DNA from: Limimaricola sp.
Lineage (GTDB): Bacteria > Pseudomonadota > Alphaproteobacteria > Rhodobacterales > Rhodobacteraceae
Assembly: GCF_016125575.1 (NCBI RefSeq)
Contig: NZ_WGLM01000004.1
Location: 374,501-438,500, forward strand
Length of the DNA: 64,000 bases
Reading direction: 5' to 3'
Shown: positions 35,688 through 44,374 of the stretch, one piece after another
How the letters are laid out: each line of letters begins with the position of its first letter
Position numbering within the stretch: position 1 is the stretch's first letter
Made by a program: the position numbers and the translations under genes
Notes under the pieces: generated by a model
The model's database searches: none
Told to the model about the DNA's origin: nothing
What the model saw: only the letters and a program-made list of their open reading frames with translations

Positions 35688-36239
35688 CTAGAACGCTTGT
35701 CCCATCAGGTCCAGTTCCGTCGCACCGTTCCACGTTTCGTCGGCCAAGGGCAGCACCATCAATCCCTTGTCGCGCGATGTCACGACGCTGTCGGTCCGCG
35801 CACCCGTCATCTCGACGAAGCGCACCGGATTTGGCTGCGCGACAAAGCCCAGGCCCGCGTAAAGCGGCCGGTCGCCGAACAGCAGGACAAAGCGCGCAGG
35901 CCCGCCCCGCGCGGCGGCAATAGCCGCACCGACCAGCGCCGTGGCGATGCCGCGCCCGCGCGCTTCGGGCAAGGTTGCCACTTCGGCCAGCCCGGCGATG
36001 TCAACCAGCGTGTCACCCAGCCGTACCGCCCGCAGCGTCAGTGCGGCATGTCCAAGGACGGTACCAGCCTCGCGCACCACGAAGCGCAGGTGATGGCGCT
36101 GCTGAAAGAAGCTGCGCCCGCCGAAATCGGCGCTGAAAGCCCGCGCCAGAAGTGCGGCGATGGCGGTTTCGTCATTGGGGGTCAGGTCGGTTTCGGCGAT
36201 ACGTTCGATCGGCAGGGCGGGACGTGGGCTGAACTGCAA
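35688..36239 (-). CDS. GNAT-family N-acetyltransferase
   Basis: About 183 residues. The acetyl-CoA binding motif A is 'ATLPEARGRGIATALVGAAI' and the N-terminal half has the usual 'AIAALLARAF'. I take TTG 36239 as start because GGAGG at 36246-36250 is ideally spaced (six bases), whereas the in-frame ATG at 36275 has no ribosome site. Substrate unknown. Probably co-transcribed with the LysE-type exporter. Confidence 0.8.
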   Translation of the reverse strand: MQFSPRPALPIERIAETDLTPNDETAIAALLARAFSADFGGRSFFQQRHHLRFVVREAGTVLGHAALTLRAVRLGDTLVDIAGLAEVATLPEARGRGIATALVGAAIAAARGGPARFVLLFGDRPLYAGLGFVAQPNPVRFVEMTGARTDSVVTSRDKGLMVLPLADETWNGATELDLMGQAF

Positions 36240-36336
36240 TGGGGGCCTCCGTTTCGGGTCGGCGCACCCTGTCATGACAGGCCGCGGGCGGCAATCCCGC
36301 CTGCCGCGCCCCGCCTGCCCTGCCTGGTGTGCCTTG

Positions 36337-36642
36337 TCAGCCGCGCCCGCCGTTCGGTCCTTCGGGGCGGTAGCGGTCCATCACGGCATCCAGCATGTCG
36401 TTTGAAATCGACGGGTTTGCGGCCTGCAGGCACGGCAGCAGCAGCGCCTTGTTGCTGCGCTGAAGGGCCCCGCCGGGCGCCTTGTCGGCGGCCGGGCTGA
36501 CAGGGGCGAAGCAGGCGACGAAAACCGCTTCGGGCACGCCAAGGTCGGCGGCGATGGCCGCGGTTGGACGGTTCGGGTCATGGTCGGCCAGCGCGGGCGT
36601 GGCGACAACGATCAGCGCAAGCGCGCGGGTGAAAACGTGCAT
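36337..36642 (-). CDS. Small secreted protein of unknown function
   Basis: 101 residues with a clear signal peptide (cleavage after residue 19, ALA). The mature part of about 80 residues contains two cysteines, in 'VFVACFAPV' and 'LLLPCLQAAN', which could form a disulfide, and ends in a Gly/Arg-rich tail. I do not recognise the family. Lies between the acetyltransferase and the VOC gene on the same strand; codon usage matches neighbours, which supports it being real. Confidence 0.65.
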   Translation of the reverse strand: MHVFTRALALIVVATPALADHDPNRPTAAIAADLGVPEAVFVACFAPVSPAADKAPGGALQRSNKALLLPCLQAANPSISNDMLDAVMDRYRPEGPNGGRG

Positions 36643-36695
36643 GTCGGTCCTCCTCTGGTGGAGGTGGCACGAACGACGGCGCGGTTTCCGTCGCC

Positions 36696-37124
36696 TCAGT
36701 CTGCCGGCAGTGTCAGCGTGCCGTCATCGGCCAGCGGCCAGAACGGGTTGAAGGCAACCTCCCAGACATGGCCGTCGGGGTCAGCGTAGTAGCTGGAATA
36801 GCCGCCCCAGAATACCTTCTCGGGCGGTTTCAGCGTGGTTGCCCCGGCCGCGATGGCGCGGGCAAAGGCCGCGTCCACCTCGGCCTCGGAGGCGTGGTTC
36901 TGTGCCAGCGTCATCGCCCCGGTTCCCAGGTCAGCCACGGGGCGTTTCTGGTCTTCTGCAAGGTCCGCCAGCCCGAACAGGCCCAAGACGAAGCCGTGCA
37001 TCTGGAAAAAGACCACACCCTCCTGCGGGCGCGACGGATGCCAGCCCAGCGCCTTGTAGAAGGTCTGCGCGCGGGCAAGGTCCGCCACGCCAAGCGTTAT
37101 CAGGGTCACGCGTTGCGGTGTCAT
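36696..37124 (-). CDS. VOC-family (glyoxalase-like) protein
   Basis: 142-residue single-chain vicinal oxygen chelate protein: 'RVTLITLGVADLARAQTFYKALGW' opens the fold and 'SSYYADPDGHVWEVAFNPFWP' closes it. May be a metal-dependent lyase, dioxygenase or a resistance protein; not decidable. ATG 37124 overlaps the recF stop as ATGA, so it is coupled to recF; the longer upstream frame is a recF shadow. RecF-VOC coupling makes it part of the dnaA-dnaN-recF transcription unit. Confidence 0.88.
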   Translation of the reverse strand: MTPQRVTLITLGVADLARAQTFYKALGWHPSRPQEGVVFFQMHGFVLGLFGLADLAEDQKRPVADLGTGAMTLAQNHASEAEVDAAFARAIAAGATTLKPPEKVFWGGYSSYYADPDGHVWEVAFNPFWPLADDGTLTLPAD

Positions 37125-38233
37125 GTCTCGCCTCCGTCCACGATCACACTGGTGCCGCCCTCGTCGCGCACCTCCAGCCTTTGCGCGCGTGCGCCCAGTT
37201 CGGCAAAAAGTTCTGGCCCCGTGCCTGTCATCCATGCCTGTGCGCCCAGCGCGACGATCTCGTCATAAAGCGCGGCGCGGCGTGCGGCATCAAGATGCGC
37301 CGCCACCTCGTCCAGCAGCAGGAGGGGCGGTGCGCCCGTGTCCTGCGTCAGGGCGCGGGCATTGGCGAGGATAAGCGAAATCAGCAGCGCCTTTTGCTCT
37401 CCCGTCGAACAGTCGCGCGCGGCCATCCCTTTGGCGCGGTATGTTGCGGCCAGATCGCTGCGGTGCGGCCCGACCAGCGTGCGGCCTGCAGCCATGTCGC
37501 GCGGCCGGCCGGCGACCAGCGCCTCGCGCAGTGCCTCTGCATCACGGATGTCTGGCCCCTCGGCCTCTTCCACTGCAAGGTCGGCGGCCGGAAAGACGCT
37601 GTCGGCGCTGTCCTGCGCTGCGGCCAGCCGGGCCAGCGCCATCCGTCGGTTGGCCCCGATCGTGGCACCCGCCTCGGCCATCTGCCGTTCCAGCGCGCCA
37701 TACCAATGCGCATCGCGCACCATGTCCTTGAGCAGGCGGTTACGCTCGCGCATCGCCTTTTCGTAGGCCAGTACCACCTCGGCATGGCCGGGTTCGAAGC
37801 TAAGCGTCAACCGGTCGAGGAAACGCCGGCGCCCCTCGGCCGCCTCGATCCAGAGCCGGTCCATCGAAGGCACCAGCCACAGCACCCGCAGCACCGTGCC
37901 AAGGGCGGTCTGCGTCGCGGCCTTGCCGTCGATCTGCACCTGCCGGCCTTCACCGGGATTGGCCCATGTGGCAATTTCGCGCAACTGCGCCTCGGCCTGC
38001 AACACGGCAGCGACCTTCCAGCCCAGTCCTTCGGGCCGGCGGGAAAGGTCGTCGGGGCCGGCACGCCGCAGCCCCCGGCCCGGCGACAGCATTGAAATTG
38101 CCTCGAGGATGTTCGTTTTCCCTGCGCCGTTCGGCCCGAAAATGGCGACCGGCCGCGAATCGACTAGCACATCGGCCCGCCGGTGCGACCGGAAGTGCGA
38201 CAGCGTCAGACGCTCAAGAAAAAGGCCGCTCAT
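37121..38233 (-). CDS. recF: DNA replication and repair protein RecF
   Basis: 370-residue SMC-like ATPase that helps load RecA at gaps. Walker A 'GPNGAGKTN' near residues 33-41, signature-type 'STGEQKALLISLILA' and Walker B 'LLLLDEVAAHLD' in the C-terminal third. Normal length. It is in the usual order dnaA, dnaN, recF and is 54 bases downstream of dnaN. Confidence 0.96.
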   Translation of the reverse strand: MSGLFLERLTLSHFRSHRRADVLVDSRPVAIFGPNGAGKTNILEAISMLSPGRGLRRAGPDDLSRRPEGLGWKVAAVLQAEAQLREIATWANPGEGRQVQIDGKAATQTALGTVLRVLWLVPSMDRLWIEAAEGRRRFLDRLTLSFEPGHAEVVLAYEKAMRERNRLLKDMVRDAHWYGALERQMAEAGATIGANRRMALARLAAAQDSADSVFPAADLAVEEAEGPDIRDAEALREALVAGRPRDMAAGRTLVGPHRSDLAATYRAKGMAARDCSTGEQKALLISLILANARALTQDTGAPPLLLLDEVAAHLDAARRAALYDEIVALGAQAWMTGTGPELFAELGARAQRLEVRDEGGTSVIVDGGET

Positions 38234-38287
38234 GCGCGGCCCTCCCTTGTCATGGCCCGCTTGGCGCCGGTTGGGCGCTCCGACCGA

Positions 38288-39406
38288 TCAGACACGCATC
38301 GGCATCACGACATAGACCGCCGTGGGGTCGTTGCCCTCGCGCATCAGCGTGGGGTCGCCCGAGGCGTTGAACAGGAACACCGCGTTCTCGCGGTCTACCT
38401 GGCTGGCAATCTCCAGCAGGTATTTCGCGTTGAACCCGATCTCCAGCCGCTCGTCGTTGTAGGAGACGGCCAGCTCCTCTTCCGCCGCGCCGGAATCAGG
38501 CGCGTTGACCGACAGGACCAGCCTGTCCTGATCCAGGCTAAGCTTCACCGCGCGCGAACGTTCGGAGGACACCGTTGCCACCCTGTCCACCGCACGGGCG
38601 AATTCGGCCGCGTCAACTTCCATGCGCCGCTTGTTGGCGATCGGGATGACCTTGGAATAATCGGGGAAGGTGCCGTCGATCACCTTCGACGTCAGCGTGA
38701 TGTCGGGCGTGGCGAACCGCACCTTCGTCTCCGAGACGGAAACGGCGATCTGCATGTCGTCATCGTCAAGCAGTTTGCGCAATTCGCCTACCGTCTTGCG
38801 CGGCACGATCACGCCGGGCATCCCTTCGGCCCCGCTGGGCAGGTCGGCGTCGATCCGGGCAAGGCGGTGGCCATCCGTGGCCACGCAGCGCAGCAGCGCC
38901 GCGCCGTCGCCTTCGGCCACATGCATGTAGACACCGTTGAGGTAATATCGCGTCTCTTCGGTCGAAATCGCGAATTTCGATTTGTCGAACAGACGGCGCA
39001 GCACCGGCGCAGGGGCCGAGAAATTGCTTGCGTAATCCGACGAGGCCATGACCGGGAAATCTTCCTTCGGCAGGGTCGCCAGCGCGAAGTTCGACCGCCC
39101 CGCCTCGATCACCAAGCGGCCGCTTGCCCCACTTTCGGAGAGCGTGACAAGCGCGCCGTCAGGCAGCTTGCGCACGATCTCGTTCAGCGTGACGGCCGAG
39201 ACCGTTGTTGCGCCGGCGCGTTCGACATGTGCAGGGGCGCGGTCCACAACCTCGATATCAAGGTCGGTGGCGCGGAAATGCACCGTATCGCCCTCGGCTT
39301 CGATCAGCACGTTGGCGAGGATCGGAATCGTGTTGCGCCGTTCGACCACCGACTGGGCCTGCGCTACAGCCTTCAGCAGGGCCGCGCGTTCGATACTGAA
39401 TTTCAT
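38288..39406 (-). CDS. dnaN: DNA polymerase III beta subunit (sliding clamp)
   Basis: 372-residue clamp that tethers DNA polymerase III. Begins 'MKFSIERAALLKAVAQAQSVVERR', the standard N-terminus, with GGAGCGAGG before ATG 39406; the frame upstream is non-coding. Ends with the typical 'YVVMPMRV'. Lies 112 bases after dnaA on the same strand. Confidence 0.97.
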   Translation of the reverse strand: MKFSIERAALLKAVAQAQSVVERRNTIPILANVLIEAEGDTVHFRATDLDIEVVDRAPAHVERAGATTVSAVTLNEIVRKLPDGALVTLSESGASGRLVIEAGRSNFALATLPKEDFPVMASSDYASNFSAPAPVLRRLFDKSKFAISTEETRYYLNGVYMHVAEGDGAALLRCVATDGHRLARIDADLPSGAEGMPGVIVPRKTVGELRKLLDDDDMQIAVSVSETKVRFATPDITLTSKVIDGTFPDYSKVIPIANKRRMEVDAAEFARAVDRVATVSSERSRAVKLSLDQDRLVLSVNAPDSGAAEEELAVSYNDERLEIGFNAKYLLEIASQVDRENAVFLFNASGDPTLMREGNDPTAVYVVMPMRV

Positions 39407-39518
39407 GTGCCTCGCTCCGCACCATCGGGGGCCGTCAAGGGCCGGGACCGAAAAACTACCCGTTTCCCACCCCGGCTCAAGCCATTTTCGCAATATTCCG
39501 CCAAATGCGGTGTGCGCA

Positions 39519-40859
39519 TCAGGCCTCGAGTGCGCGGCGCAACAGTTCGAGGTCGTCGGCGATCTGGCTGTCGATCGCGCGCAGTTCCTCGATCTTCTTC
39601 ACGCCGTGCAGGATCGTGGTGTGATCGCGCCCGCCAAAGCGACGTCCAATGTCAGGCAGTGAACGGCTGGTCAGTTGCTTGGCCAGATACATCGCCACCT
39701 GCCGAGGCCGGGCAAAGTTGCGCGGGCGTTTCGGCCCGATCATGTCCGAAAGGCGGATGTTGTAATGCTCGGCCACCTTGCGCTGAATCTCTTCCACGGT
39801 GATCTTGCGATCCGAGGCGCGCAGGATGTCCGACAGGCAATCCTGCGTCAGATCCAGCGTGATCTCGCGGCCGACGAGGCTGGCAAAGGCAAAGAGACGG
39901 GTCAGCGCCCCTTCCAGCACCCGCACGTTGGTCGAGATGCGGTGGGCGAGGAATTCCAGCACGCCATCGGCCAGAACAAGGCCGGGATACTGGGCCAAAT
40001 AGTATTCCGCCTTGGTTTGCAGGATGCCAAGGCGCAGTTCGTAATCGGTCGGGTGCAGATCGACGACAAGGCCGCATTGCAGGCGGCTCTTGATCCGCTC
40101 TTCAAGGTCCTTGATCTCGCCCGGCGCGCGGTCTGCGGAAATAATGATCTGCTTCTGCCCGTCCACCAGCGCATTGAAGGTGTGAAAGAATTCGTCCTGT
40201 GTCGAATCCTTGCCGGCGATGAATTGCACGTCGTCGACCATCAGCACGTCGACCGAGCGGAACAGCTCCTTGAAGTCGATCATCTTGCGGTCCCGCAGCG
40301 CGGTGATGAAGCGATACATGAACTGCTCGGCCGACAGGTAGATGACATTCAGGCCGGGCTGGCGGCGGCGCAACTCGTGCGCGATGGCATGCATCAGGTG
40401 CGTCTTGCCAAGGCCCACGCCGCCGTAAAGGAAAAGCGGGTTGAAGGTGACCGGGCCGCCCTCGGCCACGCGGCGTGCCGCGGCATGGGCCAGTTCATTG
40501 GGTTTGCCCACCACGAAACGTTCGAAAGTGAACCGCGCATCAAGTGGCGAACCCACCACCTCGTCCGTCTCGGGCTCTTCCGGCGCGGCGGCCGGCGTGG
40601 GCTGGGCCCGCATCTGCTCGGCCGCCACGACAAAGCTCAATCGCTTGATCGAGGGGTCGGCCTTGCCGATGCAATAAAGCAGGTGATCTCCGAAATGCTG
40701 GGAAACGTAATCGCCGAGGAATCGGGTGCGAACCTTGAACTGCGCCACGCCCCTGTCCACCGAGGCCAGCTCCAGCGGCGCGATCCAGTTGGAATAGTTG
40801 CTGTCTCCAACTGTCTGGCGCAGATCCACCTGCAGCGCCCGCCAAATCTCGTTTGTCAT
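39519..40859 (-). CDS. dnaA: Chromosomal replication initiator protein DnaA
   Basis: 446-residue initiator. N-terminal domain 'IWRALQVDLRQTVGDSNYSNWI', AAA+ Walker A 'GGVGLGKTHLMHA', Walker B 'VLMVDDVQFI', and the C-terminal DNA-binding signature 'RFGGRDHTTILHGVKKI'. Typical length for alphaproteobacteria. First gene of the dnaA-dnaN-recF group; preceded by a long gene-free region. Confidence 0.98.
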   Translation of the reverse strand: MTNEIWRALQVDLRQTVGDSNYSNWIAPLELASVDRGVAQFKVRTRFLGDYVSQHFGDHLLYCIGKADPSIKRLSFVVAAEQMRAQPTPAAAPEEPETDEVVGSPLDARFTFERFVVGKPNELAHAAARRVAEGGPVTFNPLFLYGGVGLGKTHLMHAIAHELRRRQPGLNVIYLSAEQFMYRFITALRDRKMIDFKELFRSVDVLMVDDVQFIAGKDSTQDEFFHTFNALVDGQKQIIISADRAPGEIKDLEERIKSRLQCGLVVDLHPTDYELRLGILQTKAEYYLAQYPGLVLADGVLEFLAHRISTNVRVLEGALTRLFAFASLVGREITLDLTQDCLSDILRASDRKITVEEIQRKVAEHYNIRLSDMIGPKRPRNFARPRQVAMYLAKQLTSRSLPDIGRRFGGRDHTTILHGVKKIEELRAIDSQIADDLELLRRALEA

Positions 40860-41391
40860 TCTTTTCCTGTCCCGTTTTCGTCATTCGCCGACGTGTTCCC
40901 GCACGTTGGCTGCCCCTCTTGTGCGATTCGCACATATGCCGCAGGCCGTCTGGTATGCCGGGCTCTGTGGCCCCGGTCATGCCGGCCTGTCGGACCCGTG
41001 CACCAGCACCTTGCGGCGTGCGCTTGCACACCCCGCGGACGCTGGTCCTTCACTCTTGGGGGACACGCAGCGGGCCGGCACAAACCGGATACCGTAGCCA
41101 AACAGCATCTCGCAGCGGCACGACATACCGCCGTTTGCACAGCATTTGCGTGGTGGCGTTCAAGCCTTTTCCGGCACGCCCCCTGTCGCCATAAACGGTG
41201 GCGCGAAAGGGGCCGGAGCGGGCCAGATCGCCTGTTCCCCCAGGAACGAAGTGAATCTGTGCAGGCACGTTACCAAGTCCGCGCAAGCCGCTTCAATCGA
41301 ACAACGCGCTTGACTCGGACTTTGCCGAGAACGAATCCGCGGGCCCTTGAATTTGGGGAAATTGTTGGCGTGGCTGTTGCCAGAACGACAA
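40860..41391. other. Gene-free region upstream of dnaA
   Basis: About 530 bases with no credible gene; open frames here have non-natural composition. It must hold the dnaA promoter and leader. I find no TTATCCACA-type DnaA boxes and no AT-rich unwinding element, so it does not look like a classical origin. No clear minus-strand -35/-10 pair could be fixed by eye. Confidence 0.5.
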
Positions 41392-41417
41392 AAAGCGCAC
41401 CGCGAAGGGTGCGCTTT
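41392..41417 (-). terminator. Rho-independent terminator of rpsT
   Basis: Ten-base-pair stem AAAGCGCACC / GGTGCGCTTT around a six-base loop, read on the minus strand and followed by a short U run (A run at 41390-41394 on the plus strand). It is 48 bases beyond the rpsT stop and insulates dnaA from rpsT transcription. Confidence 0.85.
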
Positions 41418-41465
41418 GACGTGGTCTCTTGACGTGATCCGCGGCCTAGGCCGGCGGGCCGGGAA

Positions 41466-41729
41466 TCAGGCCAGCGCCTTCACCCGCGAGGCCAGGCGCG
41501 ACATCTTGCGCGCGGCGGTGTTCTTGTGGACGACACCCTTGGTCACGCCACGCATCAGTTCCGGCTGGGCGGCGCGCAGCGCAGTGGCGGCGGCGTCCTT
41601 GTCGCCAGAGGCCAGCGCCTCTTCGACCTTGCGCAGGAACGTGCGGATGCGCGAGCGGCGCATCTTGTTGACGGCAAAGCGGGCCTCGTTCTGGCGGGCG
41701 CGCTTTGCGGATTGGGCAGTGTTGGCCAT
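41466..41729 (-). CDS. rpsT: 30S ribosomal protein S20
   Basis: 87-residue basic protein that binds 16S rRNA. '[38 protein letters not shown]' type N-terminus and C-terminal '[22 protein letters not shown]' are diagnostic. Own promoter at 41772-41800 and own terminator, hence a monocistronic unit upstream of dnaA, as in other Rhodobacterales. Confidence 0.97.
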   Translation of the reverse strand: MANTAQSAKRARQNEARFAVNKMRRSRIRTFLRKVEEALASGDKDAAATALRAAQPELMRGVTKGVVHKNTAARKMSRLASRVKALA

Positions 41730-41771
41730 ATGGTGTCTTCCCGGTTCGGGTGCGTCTGTTCTGAAGCCGCG

Positions 41772-41800
41772 TCTCTAAGGCGGGGCGTGACCCAAGTCAA
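41772..41800 (-). promoter_or_regulatory. Sigma70-type promoter of rpsT
   Basis: Minus strand: TTGACT (41800-41795), 17-base spacer, TAGAGA (41777-41772), 42 bases before the rpsT ATG. Confidence 0.55.
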
Positions 41801-41843
41801 CAGCCTCGCACGCGATAATTTCGGCCCTTTTACGGATGCCGGT

Positions 41844-42620
41844 TCAACGGTCGCGGAACTGCGGTTCGCGGCTTTCGATGAAGGCCGCCATACCCTCTTT
41901 CTGGTCGTCGGTCGCGAACAGGGCGTGAAAGAGGTGCCGTTCGATCGCCAGCCCTTCGGCCAACGGTGTCTCGAAGGCACTGTTGACCGCCTGTTTCGCG
42001 GCCTGTGCCGCCAGACGCCCTTTCTCGGCGATCTTGCCGGCAGCGGCCAGCGCCTCTTCGCGCACCTTCTTGGCAGGCACGATCCGGCTGACAAGGCCGC
42101 AATGCTCGGCCTCCTTGGCATCCATGAAACGGCCAGTCAGATTCATGTCCATCGCCTTGGCCTTGCCGACGAATCGGGCCAGCCGCTGGGTGCCACCCAT
42201 CCCGGCAATGACGCCAAGGTTGATCTCGGGCTGGCCGAACTTGGCGGTCTCCGAGGCAATGATGAAATCGCACATCATCGCCAGCTCGCACCCGCCGCCC
42301 AGCGCATAGCCGCAGACGGCGGCGATGATTGGCTTGCGGATGGCCGTGATTCGGGCGGTGACGCGGGCAAAGAGATTGGCCGTCATCATCTCGACCATGC
42401 TCTTGCCGGCCATCTCGGAAATGTCGGCGCCGGCGGCAAACGCCTTGTCCGACCCGGAGATGACGATGCAGCGCACCTTGTCGTTGGCGTCGGCTTCTTC
42501 CAGCGCCTCGCACAGCTCTGCCAGCAGTTCGGCATTCAGCGCGTTCAGCTTCTCGGGCCGGTTCAGGGTGATCAACTGAACGCCGTCCTGAATGTCCACG
42601 ATGAGGGTCTGGAATGCCAT
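41844..42620 (-). CDS. Enoyl-CoA hydratase
   Basis: 258-residue crotonase. The oxyanion-hole and catalytic segments are intact: 'CGYALGGGCELAMMCDFIIAS' and 'GQPEINLGVIAGMGGTQRL', each with a catalytic-type glutamate, so a true hydratase of fatty-acid beta-oxidation is likely. ATG 42620 has AGGACAGG upstream. Single gene between mutM and rpsT, all on the minus strand. Confidence 0.93.
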   Translation of the reverse strand: MAFQTLIVDIQDGVQLITLNRPEKLNALNAELLAELCEALEEADANDKVRCIVISGSDKAFAAGADISEMAGKSMVEMMTANLFARVTARITAIRKPIIAAVCGYALGGGCELAMMCDFIIASETAKFGQPEINLGVIAGMGGTQRLARFVGKAKAMDMNLTGRFMDAKEAEHCGLVSRIVPAKKVREEALAAAGKIAEKGRLAAQAAKQAVNSAFETPLAEGLAIERHLFHALFATDDQKEGMAAFIESREPQFRDR

Positions 42621-42683
42621 GGCCTGTCCTTGCTGCCGCTTGTCCAAGCCCCAGTCCTTAGCAAAGGTGGCGTCCGGTTCAAG

Positions 42684-43535
42684 TCATCTTTGACAGCGTG
42701 GACAAGCGAAGGACGACCGCCCCGACTGCACAATCCGCACGATCGTCCCGGCACATCCCGGGGTCAGGCACGGCTCGCCCTCGCGCCCGTAAACCCGGAA
42801 CCCATGCTGGAAATACCCCAGTTCGCCATCGGCCTGCCGGTAATCGCGCAAGGATGATCCGCCGGCAGCGATCGCCTCGGTCAGCACCTCGCGGATGATC
42901 GGGACAAGGCCCGCCGCGCGGGCTGCGGCGATCCGCCCCGCCTGCCGTTTCGGGCTGATCCCGGCACGGTAGAGCACCTCGCAGACATAGATGTTGCCCA
43001 AGCCCGCCACCAGCCGTTGGTCCAGCAGCGCGGCCTTGATCGGCGTGGCGCGTCCCTTCAGCCGGTCGACAAGGTAGGCCTCGTCAAAGGCATTGCCCAG
43101 CGGCTCTGGCCCAAGGTCGCGCAGCAGCCAATGGTCCTCGGCCCGGTCGGTCGGCATCAGGTCCATCGCGCCGAAGCGGCGTGCATCGTTGAAGGTCACG
43201 CGCGCGCCGCCGGCCATGTCCAGCACGACATGGTCATGTTTCGCGGGGGCGGGGTGGGCATGGTGAAAGACGCCTTGCTGCACGCCCGAGACCAGCATCC
43301 GCCCCGACATGCCAAGATGGATCAGCAGCGTCTCGCCGCTGTCGAGGTCGGCGAGGATGTATTTCGACCGCCGCCGCAGCCCCAGCACCCGCCGCCCGGT
43401 CAGCCGGTCGGCCATCCGCTCGGGCAAGGGCCAGCGCAGGTCGGGCCGGTTGACGGCCGCATGGGCAATTATCTGCCCCTCCATCACGGGGGCCAGTCCG
43501 CGACGAACCGTCTCGACCTCGGGCAATTCGGGCAT
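42684..43535 (-). CDS. mutM: Formamidopyrimidine-DNA glycosylase
   Basis: 283-residue repair enzyme removing 8-oxoguanine. N-terminus '[13 protein letters not shown]' supplies the catalytic Pro after Met removal and Glu; 'HLGMSGRM' holds the conserved lysine-type region, an H2TH segment follows, and the C-terminal zinc finger has the exact Cx4Cx16Cx2C spacing. ATG 43535 follows AAGGAAG. Divergent from ubiE, 85 bases apart. Confidence 0.96.
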   Translation of the reverse strand: MPELPEVETVRRGLAPVMEGQIIAHAAVNRPDLRWPLPERMADRLTGRRVLGLRRRSKYILADLDSGETLLIHLGMSGRMLVSGVQQGVFHHAHPAPAKHDHVVLDMAGGARVTFNDARRFGAMDLMPTDRAEDHWLLRDLGPEPLGNAFDEAYLVDRLKGRATPIKAALLDQRLVAGLGNIYVCEVLYRAGISPKRQAGRIAAARAAGLVPIIREVLTEAIAAGGSSLRDYRQADGELGYFQHGFRVYGREGEPCLTPGCAGTIVRIVQSGRSSFACPRCQR

Positions 43536-43620
43536 GTGCACTTCCTTCGGCAGGGGCCGCGTTGTAAGCCCCGGCAAGCGCCCTATTAAGAGGGCGACCC
43601 GCAAAGGACGGCAAGCCCCG

Positions 43621-44373
43621 ATGACCGACCAGACCGACAGGACAACGCATTTCGGGTTCCAGACCGTTCGCGAGGACGAGAAGGCCGGCCGCGTGCAGGG
43701 CGTGTTCACCAGCGTCGCCAGCCGCTATGACATCATGAACGACGTGATGTCGGGCGGCGTTCACCGTCTCTGGAAGGACGCGATGATGGACTGGCTCGCG
43801 CCTCGGCAAGGCCAGAAGTTGCTCGACGTTGCGGGCGGCACGGGCGATATCGCCTTCCGCTTTCTTAAACGCGCCGGATCCGGCCATGCCACAGTGCTGG
43901 ACCTGACCGAGAACATGCTGGTTGAGGGCCGCAAGCGGGCCGAGGCCGAGAAGATGGCCGGCCAACTGGACTGGGTTGTGGGCGACGCGATGGCGCTGCC
44001 CTTTGCCGATAACAGTTTCGACGTCTACACGATCAGCTTCGGGATCCGGAACGTCACCCGCCCGCAGGATGCGCTGGCAGAGGCCTATCGCGTGTTGCGG
44101 CCCGGCGGCCGGCTGATGGTGCTGGAATTCAGCCAGATCCCCAACGCGATGCTGCAGAAGGTCTACGATCTTTATTCCTTCAACATCATCCCGCGCATGG
44201 GGCAGGCCATCGCCGGCGATCGCGACAGCTACCAGTACCTCGTCGAATCGATCCGCCGTTTTCCTGATCAGGAAACGTTTCTTGGCATGGTGCGCGCGGC
44301 CGGGTTTGGAAACGCGAAATACCGCAACCTGACGATGGGCGTGGCCTGCCTTCATTCGGGCTGGAAGCTCTGA
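43621..44373 (+). CDS. ubiE: Ubiquinone/menaquinone C-methyltransferase UbiE
   Basis: 250-residue SAM-dependent methyltransferase of ubiquinone synthesis. '[21 protein letters not shown]' and SAM motif '[17 protein letters not shown]' are signature sequences, as is '[15 protein letters not shown]'. Starts ATG 43621. ubiB begins one base after its stop, forming a ubiE-ubiB operon. Confidence 0.96.
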   Translation: MTDQTDRTTHFGFQTVREDEKAGRVQGVFTSVASRYDIMNDVMSGGVHRLWKDAMMDWLAPRQGQKLLDVAGGTGDIAFRFLKRAGSGHATVLDLTENMLVEGRKRAEAEKMAGQLDWVVGDAMALPFADNSFDVYTISFGIRNVTRPQDALAEAYRVLRPGGRLMVLEFSQIPNAMLQKVYDLYSFNIIPRMGQAIAGDRDSYQYLVESIRRFPDQETFLGMVRAAGFGNAKYRNLTMGVACLHSGWKL

Positions 44374-44374
44374 C

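Noticed and set aside
41050-41286. 78-residue open frame in the dnaA upstream region
   Set aside because: No ribosome site, unusual composition and no recognisable fold; treated as noncoding.
41310-41335. TTGACT on the plus strand as an antisense promoter
   Set aside because: No -10 element at 16-18 bases; chance match.
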